The notes: generated by a model not told the origin, from the letters alone. A DNA stretch of 6,456 nucleotides from Rhodospirillaceae bacterium (GCA_018699755.1 JABIRQ010000294.1:1-6456); one strand, 5' to 3'; shown: positions 1 to 5,360, numbered from the stretch's first letter. Numbers and translations are program-made.

Positions 1-61
1 CCGCTGGGACCAAGCAAGATTTCCGCCTGACGCCTGGTCCGTTTCCGTCCGGTTCTTCGCT

Positions 62-89
62 CCGGGCGCGCCGGCGGGGGCGCGGCCGG
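62..89 (-). terminator. GC-rich hairpin after the monooxygenase gene, possible terminator
   Basis: On the minus strand this lies just past the TAA stop of the monooxygenase gene. The arms 62-72 and 79-89 pair over 11 positions with one central mismatch (positions 66/85) around a six-base loop. No T-run follows on the minus strand, so it is not a canonical intrinsic terminator; it could be a 3' stability hairpin. The remaining bases 1-61 show no gene. Confidence 0.35.
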
Positions 90-97
90 GCTTGGGG

Positions 98-1201
98 TTA
101 TTCCGCCGCCAGGGCCCGGGGGCCGGCGGGGACCGGGGCGCCCAGCTTGGAGAGGGGGCCCAGTTCCTTCTCGACCAGCGGGACGACCTCGGTCATGAAG
201 CGCTCGATCGAGCCCATCACCTTCTTGTGCGGGATGTTGCCCGGCGCGTGGAAGGTGTTGAGATGGGTCGGCTTCCAGGCCTTGATGCGCGCGATCAGCT
301 GCTCGGCGATCTTCTCCGGGCTGCCGATCAGGGCGTTCTGGACGATCGTCTCGAGCGGCGGCTCGCCCTCCGCCGGGGCCTCGATCAGAAAGGCGCCGTC
401 CAGCTCGGCATACTGCCCGCGCATCGACATGGCGATACGCCGGACGTAGCGGGCGTTGTCCGCCGCCACCAACGCGTCTTCCTTGGAGTCGGTCACGTGG
501 ACATAGACCTGGGCGGCGAAGGGCACCTCGTCGGTCGGCAGGCCGGCGGCCTCGCGGGTCTCGACGATCTTGGCGCGGTTGGCGACGGTGTCCTCGATGG
601 GCGACCAGCCGGTGGTGACGAAGGGGACATAGCCCATCTCGGCTATGTGCTTCTGCATGGGCTGGTCGTGGACCTGGCCGGCGATGTACATGTCCATGCG
701 CTTCTGCAGCGGGCGCACGATGAAATGGGTCTCGGGCGCCTTGATGAACTCGCCGTCGTATTCGATCGCGTCCGAGCCGCTCATGAACTGCTCGACCAGC
801 TCCAGGGTCTCGTGGAAGATCTGCTTGGAGTTCTTCAGGTCGACGCCGAACTTGTGGAACTCGTACTGCTGATAGCCGCTGCCGAAGCCGAGGACGAGGC
901 GGCCGTCGGTCAGGTTGTCGGCCACCGCGATGTCCTCGAGCATGCGCATGGGCTCGTAGAGCGGGGCGACGATGACGGCCGGGCCGAGTTTGATGCGCGA
1001 GGTCTGGGGCGCCATGTAATGCACGATCGACATGGGCGAAGGCATCACGCAGTAGTTCGAGAAGTGATGCTCCGCGAACCAGGCGATCTCGTAGCCCGTG
1101 TCCTCGGCCAGCTTCACCTGCTCGACCATCTCGGCGTAGATCTCGCGCGGCTTCTTGTCGCGGTCGCGCTGCTGAAGAAGGCTGAAAAGTCCGAAATGCA
1201 T
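98..1201 (-). CDS. LLM-class (luciferase-like) flavin-dependent monooxygenase
   Basis: A 367-residue cytosolic TIM-barrel protein of the bacterial luciferase-like monooxygenase family, which uses reduced flavin (usually FMN supplied by a separate reductase) and O2 to oxygenate organic substrates. Visible family marks are an N-terminal MHFGLF beta strand, the EHHF motif at residues 44-47 (the second of these corresponds to the catalytic His region of LuxA), LGPAVIV near 72-78, and GFGSGYQQYEFHKFG near 105-119, which is part of the flavin phosphate region in relatives. An in-frame ATG 24 codons upstream (1273) exists, but the start at 1201 is preferred: it begins directly at the family's first strand and is preceded by GGAAGGACAGGACAG, a purine-rich ribosome site. 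The gene is downstream of three SDR genes on the same strand but separated by 347 bases with its own promoter-like sequence, so it is probably a separate transcript. Substrate unknown. A coenzyme F420-dependent relative is possible but less likely. Confidence 0.9.
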   Translation of the reverse strand: MHFGLFSLLQQRDRDKKPREIYAEMVEQVKLAEDTGYEIAWFAEHHFSNYCVMPSPMSIVHYMAPQTSRIKLGPAVIVAPLYEPMRMLEDIAVADNLTDGRLVLGFGSGYQQYEFHKFGVDLKNSKQIFHETLELVEQFMSGSDAIEYDGEFIKAPETHFIVRPLQKRMDMYIAGQVHDQPMQKHIAEMGYVPFVTTGWSPIEDTVANRAKIVETREAAGLPTDEVPFAAQVYVHVTDSKEDALVAADNARYVRRIAMSMRGQYAELDGAFLIEAPAEGEPPLETIVQNALIGSPEKIAEQLIARIKAWKPTHLNTFHAPGNIPHKKVMGSIERFMTEVVPLVEKELGPLSKLGAPVPAGPRALAAE

Positions 1202-1225
1202 CTGTCCTGTCCTTCCGATCCGGGC

Positions 1226-1244
1226 GCGGGATCGCCGATCCCGC
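1226..1244. promoter_or_regulatory. Perfect 8-3-8 palindrome in the monooxygenase leader
   Basis: GCGGGATC-gcc-GATCCCGC is a perfect inverted repeat ending 24 bases upstream of the monooxygenase ATG. As DNA it has the size and symmetry of a dimeric repressor site; as RNA it would be an 8-bp hairpin with a three-base loop just ahead of the ribosome site. Which of the two applies cannot be decided from sequence. Confidence 0.4.
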
Positions 1245-1326
1245 ACGTAGTCGATACACCGAAAATGCGCCATTCCGGGACGGCGGGTCCGGGATGGAAA
1301 ATCCGCAGCGGCGGTTTATGCCCCGC

Positions 1327-1356
1327 CCTGCGTCGTCAGCCCCTGCGTCGTCAGCC
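1327..1356. repeat. Tandem 15-bp direct repeat
   Basis: Two perfect adjacent copies of CCTGCGTCGTCAGCC (1327-1341 and 1342-1356) lie in the untranslated stretch between the monooxygenase and the first SDR gene. The spacing is one and a half helical turns. It may be a replication-slippage duplication or a doubled protein site. Confidence 0.75.
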
Positions 1357-1454
1357 TTTGTCCAACAGACTCGTGTCCATCGGTCGCCTTTCGGCCAAGA
1401 GCCCCAACGGCTTCAGGGCGGCGCGCCGCCCGAAATCCCAAGATAGTTAGTATT

Positions 1455-1483
1455 GTTATGCGATACGAGCTATCGGATTCCAA
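1455..1483 (-). promoter_or_regulatory. Candidate promoter with a palindrome in its spacer
   Basis: Read on the minus strand, TTGGAA (1478-1483) and CATAAC (1455-1460) are separated by 17 bases and each match the sigma-70 -35/-10 consensus at four of six positions. The spacer contains the inverted repeat CGATA-cgagc-TATCG (1461-1475), a classic place for a repressor or MerR-like activator to bind. The stretch is AT-rich against a GC-rich background. If used, it gives the monooxygenase mRNA a leader of roughly 250 bases. Confidence 0.35.
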
Positions 1484-1548
1484 TTCCACAATAAGACACC
1501 GGTCCGGCGAGTCAACGCGAACCTTGCGCCAATATCCCGGTCGGCGGC

Positions 1549-2328
1549 CTAGAAGCCGACGATGACCTCGCCGCCGTTCGGGCTGATCGTCTGGCCGGTG
1601 ATGAAACCGGCCTCCTCGGAGACCAGGAAGGCAATCGCCGCGGTCAGGTCGGCGGCGACGCCCATGCGGCCGAGCGGGATGCGCGCCGCGACATGGGCGG
1701 CCTTGCCGGCGTCGTCGAGCAGGCCGTCCATCATCGGCGTGTCGATATAGCCGGGGGCGACGGCGTTGACGGTAATGCCCCAGGGCGCGAATTCCTTGGC
1801 CCAGGCCTTGGCCAGGCCGAGCACCCCGGCCTTGGCGGCGCAGTAATGGGCGCTCGAGGGGCAGCCGACCATGCCGTCGATGGAGGAGACGTTGACGATG
1901 CGGCCCCAGCCCTTGGCCCGCATGTCCGGCAGCACGGCCTTGGCGGCGAAGAAGGTGCCCTTCAGGTGGATCGCCACGACCCGGTCGAAATAGGCTTCGT
2001 CGATATCGTCGAACTTGGCCATGCCGCCCGAGATGCCGGCGTTGTTGACCAGGATGTCGATGGGCCCCAGATCGGCGCGCGCCGCCTCCACCCCGGCATT
2101 GACGGCGGCCACGTCGGAAATGTCGCAGACCATGACATGGGCCTTCGCCCCGCGCTCGCGCACCAGGCCGGCGGTTTCCTCGGCCGTCTCGGCGACGATG
2201 TCCTGAACGACGATGGCGGCCCCCGCCTCGGCCAGGGCCAAGGCATGGCTGCGCCCCATGCCGACCCCGGCCCCGGTGATCAGCGCGCTATGGCCGTCGA
2301 GGCGGCGGGTGGTGGGAATCTCGGTCAT
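1549..2328 (-). CDS. Short-chain dehydrogenase/reductase (SDR), most diverged copy
   Basis: A 259-residue classical SDR with one Rossmann domain; the family oxidises or reduces a hydroxyl/keto group with NAD(P)(H) in the cytosol. Visible motifs: cofactor loop TGAGVGMG at 18-25, NNAG at 95-98, catalytic Ser149, Tyr162 and Lys166 (YCAAK), and the C-terminal SPNGGEVIVGF. Asp43 at the end of the second strand (VVQD) favours NAD over NADP. The Asn of the usual Asn-Ser-Tyr-Lys tetrad is replaced by His121 (IHLKGTF). The start at 2328 is chosen over an in-frame ATG at 2394 because it has GGAG six bases upstream and starts just before the first strand; the longer version would run through a repeat palindrome. 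It is about 53% identical to the SDR at 3493-4254 over 250 ungapped residues and is the last of three SDRs. Probable role: hydroxyacyl-CoA or alcohol dehydrogenase; substrate unknown. Confidence 0.93.
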   Translation of the reverse strand: MTEIPTTRRLDGHSALITGAGVGMGRSHALALAEAGAAIVVQDIVAETAEETAGLVRERGAKAHVMVCDISDVAAVNAGVEAARADLGPIDILVNNAGISGGMAKFDDIDEAYFDRVVAIHLKGTFFAAKAVLPDMRAKGWGRIVNVSSIDGMVGCPSSAHYCAAKAGVLGLAKAWAKEFAPWGITVNAVAPGYIDTPMMDGLLDDAGKAAHVAARIPLGRMGVAADLTAAIAFLVSEEAGFITGQTISPNGGEVIVGF

Positions 2329-2350
2329 GGCGTTCTCCGTTCCAAGCGAA

Positions 2351-2431
2351 CCCTCGCCCTTCGAGACGGCCCCTATCCTGAGGAGCGCGCACAAGCGCGC
2401 GTCTCGAAGGGGGCCCTCCTCAGGGTGAGGG
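2351..2431. repeat. Nested REP-like palindromic repeat, copy A
   Basis: This is an intergenic composite palindrome between two SDR genes. The outer arms 2351-2360 and 2422-2431 form ten pairs (one G-T). Inside them GGCCCC (2368-2373) pairs with GGGGCC (2410-2415), and inside that GCGCGC (2385-2390) pairs with GCGCGC (2395-2400) around an ACAA loop. The internal CCTGAGGAG and CGTCTCGAAGG are conserved parts of one unit, and CCCTTCGAGACG with CTCCTCAGGG are the same parts of a second unit in reverse. It therefore reads as one unit inserted in the loop of another in opposite orientation. Such families occur widely between genes in alphaproteobacteria; in mRNA they can act as stability or partial termination structures. 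Confidence 0.8.
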
Positions 2432-2453
2432 TTCTAAAGCAAACACTCTCTCC

Positions 2454-2494
2454 TCATCCTGAGGAGACAGCGCAGCGGTCGTCTCGAAGGATGA
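2454..2494. repeat. REP-like palindromic repeat, single unit, copy A
   Basis: TCATCCT (2454-2460) pairs with AGGATGA (2488-2494), enclosing the conserved GAGGAG and GTCTCGA boxes and a small imperfect stem (ACAGC / GCGGT). It is a third, non-nested unit of the same family in the same gap, about 20 bases beyond the nested pair. It lies just downstream of the stop of the middle SDR gene on the minus strand. Confidence 0.75.
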
Positions 2495-2511
2495 TTGGCA
2501 CGGCCGTCGCC

Positions 2512-3303
2512 TTAAATCCCCACGATGACCTGGCCGCCGTTGGGGCTGACGGTCTGGCCGGTGATGAAATCGGCCTCGGCCGAACACAGGAAGGCGACCA
2601 GGGCGGAGACCTCCCAGGGCTCGGCGTAGCGGCCCAGCGGGATCTCGGCGTCGATATGGGTCTTGCGCCATTCCGCCGTGGTCACGGCATGGACCATCGG
2701 GGTCATGACCCAGCCGGGCGAGACGCAGTTGACGTTGATCTTCCAGGGCGCGAATTCCAGGGCCCAGGATTTGGTCATGGCCAGCACGGCGCCCTTGGCG
2801 GCGCAGTAATGGGCGCGGCTTCCGACCGCGCCCATCGCGGCGACCGAGGCGATGTTCACGATCTTGCCGCCGCCGCGCGCCTTCATGCCGGGCAGCACGG
2901 CCTTGGTGGCGAAGAAGGCGCCTTTGACATGGACGTCGAACATGCGGTCGTAATTCGCCTCGTCGATCTCCTCCATCGCCGGGCTGCCGCCCGCGATGCC
3001 GGCATTGTTGACCAGGATGTCGATGCGCCCGGCCGCCGCCTCGACCGCGCGGATCGCTTCGGCGAAGGCACCCACATCCGAGACATCGGCGATTGCCAGG
3101 ATCGGGTCGCCGCCCGCCGCCCGCAGGGAATCGGCCGTCTCCTCGGCCGCCGCGCGGTCGACGTCCTGAACCACGATGCGCGCGCCGCGCGCCGCCAGGG
3201 TCTCGGCATGGCTGCGCCCCATGCCCTTGCCCGACCCGGTGATCAGCGCGACCTGGCCGTCGAACCGGCTGTTGGCTGGCTGGTTGGTGGAGTTCTCAGT
3301 CAT
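2512..3303 (-). CDS. Short-chain dehydrogenase/reductase (SDR), middle copy
   Basis: A 263-residue classical SDR. Motifs: TGSGKGMG at 22-29, Asp47 after strand two (VVQD, suggesting NAD), NNAG at 99-102, catalytic Ser153, Tyr166 and Lys170 (YCAAK), PGW at 196-198, and the C-terminal SPNGGQVIVGI. The tetrad Asn is replaced by His125 (VHVKGAF), as in its two neighbours. The start at 3303 has GGGAG seven bases upstream and gives a 13-residue polar N-terminal extension before the Rossmann fold. By hand count it is about 80% identical to the SDR at 3493-4254 over 250 ungapped residues. Differences cluster in the substrate-loop region (HAVTTAEWRKTHIDA against FALTTEESRKAHAEK), which hints at different substrates or stereochemistry. 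It lies in the middle of a same-strand SDR array with gaps of about 190 bases that contain palindromic repeats. Confidence 0.93.
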   Translation of the reverse strand: MTENSTNQPANSRFDGQVALITGSGKGMGRSHAETLAARGARIVVQDVDRAAAEETADSLRAAGGDPILAIADVSDVGAFAEAIRAVEAAAGRIDILVNNAGIAGGSPAMEEIDEANYDRMFDVHVKGAFFATKAVLPGMKARGGGKIVNIASVAAMGAVGSRAHYCAAKGAVLAMTKSWALEFAPWKINVNCVSPGWVMTPMVHAVTTAEWRKTHIDAEIPLGRYAEPWEVSALVAFLCSAEADFITGQTVSPNGGQVIVGI

Positions 3304-3322
3304 CGGCTTTCTCCCAAGCGGC

Positions 3323-3403
3323 CTCTCGCCCTTCGAGACGGTCCCTTATCCTGAGGAGCTCGCGCAAGCGAGCGTCTCGAAGGGGACCTCCTCAGGGTGA
3401 GGG
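3323..3403. repeat. Nested REP-like palindromic repeat, copy B
   Basis: This is the counterpart of the palindrome at 2351-2431, 972 bases away. The outer arms 3323-3332 and 3394-3403 form ten pairs including two G-T pairs. GGTCCC (3340-3345) pairs with GGGACC (3383-3388), and GCTCGC (3358-3363) pairs with GCGAGC (3368-3373) around a GCAA loop. Compared with copy A, both inner stems have changed on both sides so that pairing is kept. It lies between the right-hand and middle SDR genes. Confidence 0.8.
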
Positions 3404-3425
3404 TCCTAAAGCAAACATTCTCTCC

Positions 3426-3466
3426 TCATCCTGAGGAGACTGCGCAGCGGTCGTCTCGAAGGGTGA
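3426..3466. repeat. REP-like palindromic repeat, single unit, copy B
   Basis: TCATCCT (3426-3432) pairs with AGGGTGA (3460-3466) with one G-T pair, enclosing GAGGAG and GTCTCGA boxes. It is nearly identical to the unit at 2454-2494 and to the sequence before it (CTAAAGCAAACA-TCTCTCC in both), showing that the whole gap shares ancestry with the other gap. Confidence 0.75.
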
Positions 3467-3492
3467 AATGGCACGGCATCGACCACGCGCCT

Positions 3493-4254
3493 CTAAATTC
3501 CCACGATGACCTGGCCGCCGTTGGGGCTGACCGTCTGGCCGGTGATGAAATCCGCCTCGGCCGAGCACAGGAAGGCGACCAGGGCCGAGACCTCTTCCGG
3601 ATCGGCGTAGCGGCCCAGGGGGATTTCCTTCTCGGCATGGGCCTTGCGCGATTCCTCGGTGGTCAGGGCGAAGACCATGGGGGTCAGGACCCAGCCCGGG
3701 GCGACGCAGTTGACGCAGATCTTCCAGGGCGCGAATTCCAGGGCCCAGCATTTGGTCAGGGCCATCAGCGCGCCCTTGGCGCCGCAGTAATGGGCCCGGT
3801 CGCCGACCGCGCCCATGCCTTCGACCGAGGCGATGTTCACGATCTTGCCGCCGCCCCGTGCCTTCATGCCCGGCAGCACGGCCTTGGTCGCGAAGAAGGC
3901 CCCTTTGACATGGATGTCGAACATGCGGTCGTAGGCCGCCTCGTCGATCTTCTCCATCGGGTTGTCGCCGCCCGCGATGCCCGCGTTGTTGACCAGGATG
4001 TCGATCGGTCCGGCCTCGGCCTCGGCCGCGCGGATCGCCTCGGCCGTGGCGGCGGCGTCGGAAATGTCGGAGATCGCCAGGACAGGATCGCCGCCCAGGG
4101 CGCGCAGGGCCTCGGCCGCCTCCTCGGCGGCCGGCCGGTCGAGGTCGTGGACCACGATGCGCGCGCCGCGCCGGGCCATCAGTTCGGCATGGGTCCGCCC
4201 CATGCCCTTGCCCGATCCGGTGATCAAGGCGACCTTACCCTCCAGGCTCGCCAT
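3493..4254 (-). CDS. Short-chain dehydrogenase/reductase (SDR), first in the array
   Basis: A 253-residue classical SDR and the first gene of the minus-strand array. Motifs: TGSGKGMG at 12-19, Asp37 after strand two (VVHD, suggesting NAD), NNAG at 89-92, catalytic Ser143, Tyr156 and Lys160 (YCGAK), PGW at 186-188, and the C-terminal SPNGGQVIVGI. His115 (IHVKGAF) stands where most SDRs have the tetrad Asn; I recall the same His in peroxisomal multifunctional-enzyme type 2 hydroxyacyl-CoA dehydrogenases, which fits a role on acyl-CoA substrates. The start at 4254 is preferred over the in-frame ATG at 4419: it has GGAGGGAG six bases upstream and begins at the first strand, whereas the 55-residue extension lacks family character. 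It is divergent from the enoyl-CoA hydratase gene, suggesting joint control. Substrate unknown. Confidence 0.94.
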   Translation of the reverse strand: MASLEGKVALITGSGKGMGRTHAELMARRGARIVVHDLDRPAAEEAAEALRALGGDPVLAISDISDAAATAEAIRAAEAEAGPIDILVNNAGIAGGDNPMEKIDEAAYDRMFDIHVKGAFFATKAVLPGMKARGGGKIVNIASVEGMGAVGDRAHYCGAKGALMALTKCWALEFAPWKICVNCVAPGWVLTPMVFALTTEESRKAHAEKEIPLGRYADPEEVSALVAFLCSAEADFITGQTVSPNGGQVIVGI

Positions 4255-4267
4255 GGCTTTCTCCCTC
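4252..4267 (-). promoter_or_regulatory. Ribosome site and start of the first SDR, shared leader motif
   Basis: On the minus strand this reads GAGGGAGAAAGCCATG, ending in the SDR start codon. The identical 16 bases precede and include the start of the divergent hydratase gene at 4453-4468. The strong GGAGGGAG site decides the SDR start at 4254. The middle SDR has a near copy, GGGAGAAAGCCGATG. Confidence 0.8.
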
Positions 4268-4293
4268 CAGCCCGTCCAATCACGCGGACTTTG

Positions 4294-4329
4294 GCGAAGC
4301 GCGACCGTCGTCGCAAGCGAAGGCGCGAC
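4294..4329. repeat. Imperfect direct repeat in the divergent intergenic region
   Basis: GCGAAGCGCGAC (4294-4305) and GCGAAGGCGCGAC (4317-4329) differ by one inserted G and start 23 bases apart. They lie 40-75 bases upstream of the first SDR start, where a regulator could bind, but low-complexity GC-rich sequence could give this by chance. Confidence 0.3.
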
Positions 4330-4379
4330 TTCGTTCGAGCCATTCCCGCACCGGCCATCTGCCCCGACGACTCCGACGT

Positions 4380-4407
4380 TTGATCGGGCGAGGCCCAGCG
4401 CTAGGAT
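4380..4407 (+). promoter_or_regulatory. Candidate promoter for the hydratase gene
   Basis: TTGATC (4380-4385) and TAGGAT (4402-4407), 16 bases apart, each match the sigma-70 boxes at four of six positions. Transcription would begin near 4414, leaving a leader of about 50 bases. The call rests on weak consensus matches in the only place between the divergent genes that shows both boxes. Confidence 0.3.
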
Positions 4408-4423
4408 ACGACCGCTCACCTGG

Positions 4424-4437
4424 GATCATCCATGATC
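4424..4437. promoter_or_regulatory. Palindrome between candidate promoter and hydratase start
   Basis: GATCAT-cc-ATGATC is a perfect 6-2-6 inverted repeat about ten bases downstream of the predicted transcription start and 28 bases before the hydratase ATG. This is a position where a bound repressor would block transcription. No regulator gene is in the window. Confidence 0.4.
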
Positions 4438-4452
4438 GGCCAGGGATGCGCC

Positions 4453-4468
4453 GAGGGAGAAAGCCATG
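4453..4468 (+). promoter_or_regulatory. Ribosome site and start of the hydratase, shared leader motif
   Basis: GAGGGAGAAAGCCATG is identical over 16 bases to the leader and start of the divergent SDR at 4252-4267. GGGAG sits about seven bases from the ATG and fixes the hydratase start at 4466. Confidence 0.8.
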
Positions 4469-5284
4469 ACATACGAGACCGTCACCTACGCCGTCGAGCG
4501 GGGGGTCGGCGTCCTGACCCTGAACCGCCCGGACGCGCTCAACGCCATGAACGGCCGCATGGTCGAGGAAATCATCGACGTCCAGAAACGGGTCGCGGAG
4601 GACGACGCGGTCAACGCGCTTCTGGTCCAGGGCGCGGGCCGCGCCTTCAGCGCCGGCTTCGATCTCAAGGAGGCGGACGAGAGCGCCGGCGACCGCACGG
4701 TCGAGCAGACCCGCGCGATGCTCCAAATCGATTTCGACATGATCATGGGCTTCTGGCACTGCCCGAAGCCGACGGTCTCGGCGGTCCACGGCTACTGCCT
4801 GGCCGGCGCCTGCGAGGTCATGCTGGCCTGCGACATGACCGTGGCCAGCGAGGATGCCCGTTTCGGCGAGCCGGAGGTGCGCTTCGGCGCGGGCATCGTC
4901 GTCATGCTGATGCCCTGGATGACGGGTCCCAAGCAGGCCAAGGAACTGCTGCTGACGGGCCGCGATCGCATCTCGGCCGAACGCGCCCTGGCGATGGGCT
5001 TGATCAACGAGGTCGTGCCCGAGGGGCAGGCCCAGGCGGAGGGCCTCAAGCTGGCGCGCGAACTCGCCGTGCTCGATCCCCATGCCGTGCGCATGACCAA
5101 GGAGGCGATCAACCGCACCTACGAGAAGATGGGCATGCGTGAGGCGCTCCAGGGCGCGCTCGACCTCGATTGCATCCTGACCAGCCTGGACACGCCGGAC
5201 CGCAAGAAGTTCCGCGAGGTCATGGGCAAGGAGGGCATGAAGGCCGCCCTGGCCTGGCGCGAATCGCGCTTCGGCGACGATTGA
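4466..5284 (+). CDS. Enoyl-CoA hydratase/isomerase (crotonase) family protein
   Basis: A 272-residue crotonase-fold enzyme, expected to be a cytosolic oligomer, that typically adds water across the double bond of an enoyl-CoA. The oxyanion-hole strands are visible as GRAFSAGFDL (58-67) and GYCLAGACEVMLACD (109-123). Both acid residues of true hydratases are present: Glu117, matching Glu144 of rat mitochondrial hydratase, and Glu137 in FGEPEVRFG, matching Glu164. A real hydratase is therefore more likely than an isomerase, hydrolase or other crotonase lacking one Glu. The segment after this is GAGIVVMLMPWMTG rather than the common PGAGGTQRL type, so it is not the standard fatty-acid enzyme and may prefer an unusual acyl chain. 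The start at 4466 has a strong ribosome site and opens directly on the first family strand. It is the first gene of the plus-strand unit, followed after 127 bases by an acyl-CoA synthetase. Confidence 0.93.
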   Translation: MTYETVTYAVERGVGVLTLNRPDALNAMNGRMVEEIIDVQKRVAEDDAVNALLVQGAGRAFSAGFDLKEADESAGDRTVEQTRAMLQIDFDMIMGFWHCPKPTVSAVHGYCLAGACEVMLACDMTVASEDARFGEPEVRFGAGIVVMLMPWMTGPKQAKELLLTGRDRISAERALAMGLINEVVPEGQAQAEGLKLARELAVLDPHAVRMTKEAINRTYEKMGMREALQGALDLDCILTSLDTPDRKKFREVMGKEGMKAALAWRESRFGDD

Positions 5285-5311
5285 CGCTGGTTCCCGGAAG
5301 CCGCTTCTCTA

Positions 5312-5360
5312 CCCTCCCACCATACTCGAGGGGCGAAGCGGATCGAGTGGGGTGGGGGTG
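5312..5360. repeat. Long imperfect hairpin between hydratase and synthetase genes
   Basis: The arms 5312-5329 and 5343-5360 pair over 18 positions with two mismatches and two G-T pairs; the core ACTCGA / TCGAGT is perfect and the loop is 13 bases. No T-run follows, so it is not a simple terminator. It looks like another intergenic palindromic element, unrelated in sequence to the GAGGAG/GTCTCG family, and could tune expression of the downstream synthetase. Confidence 0.55.

Larger units (their letters stand above)
1202..1548. other. 347-base intergenic region between monooxygenase and SDR genes
   Basis: I see no credible gene here. It holds, from left to right, a perfect palindrome (1226-1244), a tandem 15-bp repeat (1327-1356) and an unusually AT-rich stretch (about 1441-1500) with a promoter-like arrangement pointing toward the monooxygenase. 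The first fifty bases after the SDR stop (1500-1548) show no clear terminator. Confidence 0.6.
2351..4254 (-). repeat. Tandem duplication: two units of SDR gene plus palindromic gap
   Basis: The block made of the SDR at 3493-4254 plus the gap 3321-3492 is paralogous to the block made of the SDR at 2512-3303 plus the gap 2349-2511. The stop codons are 981 bases apart and the gap palindromes 972 bases apart. The genes are about 80% identical in protein and the gaps share long near-identical runs. The left-hand SDR (1549-2328) is a more distant paralogue without a matching downstream gap, which suggests an older duplication followed by a more recent one. Confidence 0.75.

Noticed and set aside
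92..1450. Long plus-strand open frame (452 codons) opposite the monooxygenase gene
   Set aside because: It is antisense to a clear family member, its translation is rich in Gly, Asp, Arg and His with no recognisable domain, and such frames are common opposite GC-rich genes.
2329..2394. N-terminal extension of the left SDR to an upstream ATG at 2394
   Set aside because: It would translate part of the palindromic repeat and lacks SDR character; the start at 2328 has a good ribosome site.
1693..3354. Plus-strand open frame of 553 codons spanning the left and middle SDR genes
   Set aside because: It runs antisense through two real SDR genes and their palindromic gap. Its internal similarity only mirrors the duplicated SDRs beneath it, and no family motif is visible.
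2351..3466. Insertion sequence, attachment site or CRISPR in the SDR gaps
   Set aside because: There is no transposase, no regular spaced direct repeats and no target-site duplication; the structure matches short palindromic intergenic repeats.
1549..4254. Mycofactocin-coupled SDRs, suggested by the GMGRSHA/GMGRTHA cofactor loop
   Set aside because: The proteins lack the extra segment after the second strand that I associate with that subfamily, they are about 250 residues, and no mycofactocin genes are present.
4255..4419. 55-residue N-terminal extension of the right-hand SDR
   Set aside because: The extension has no signal or family features and would displace the start from the strong GGAGGGAG ribosome site at 4254.
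4280..5083. Minus-strand open frame of 267 codons opposite the hydratase
   Set aside because: It is antisense to a well-supported crotonase gene with composition typical of a shadow frame.
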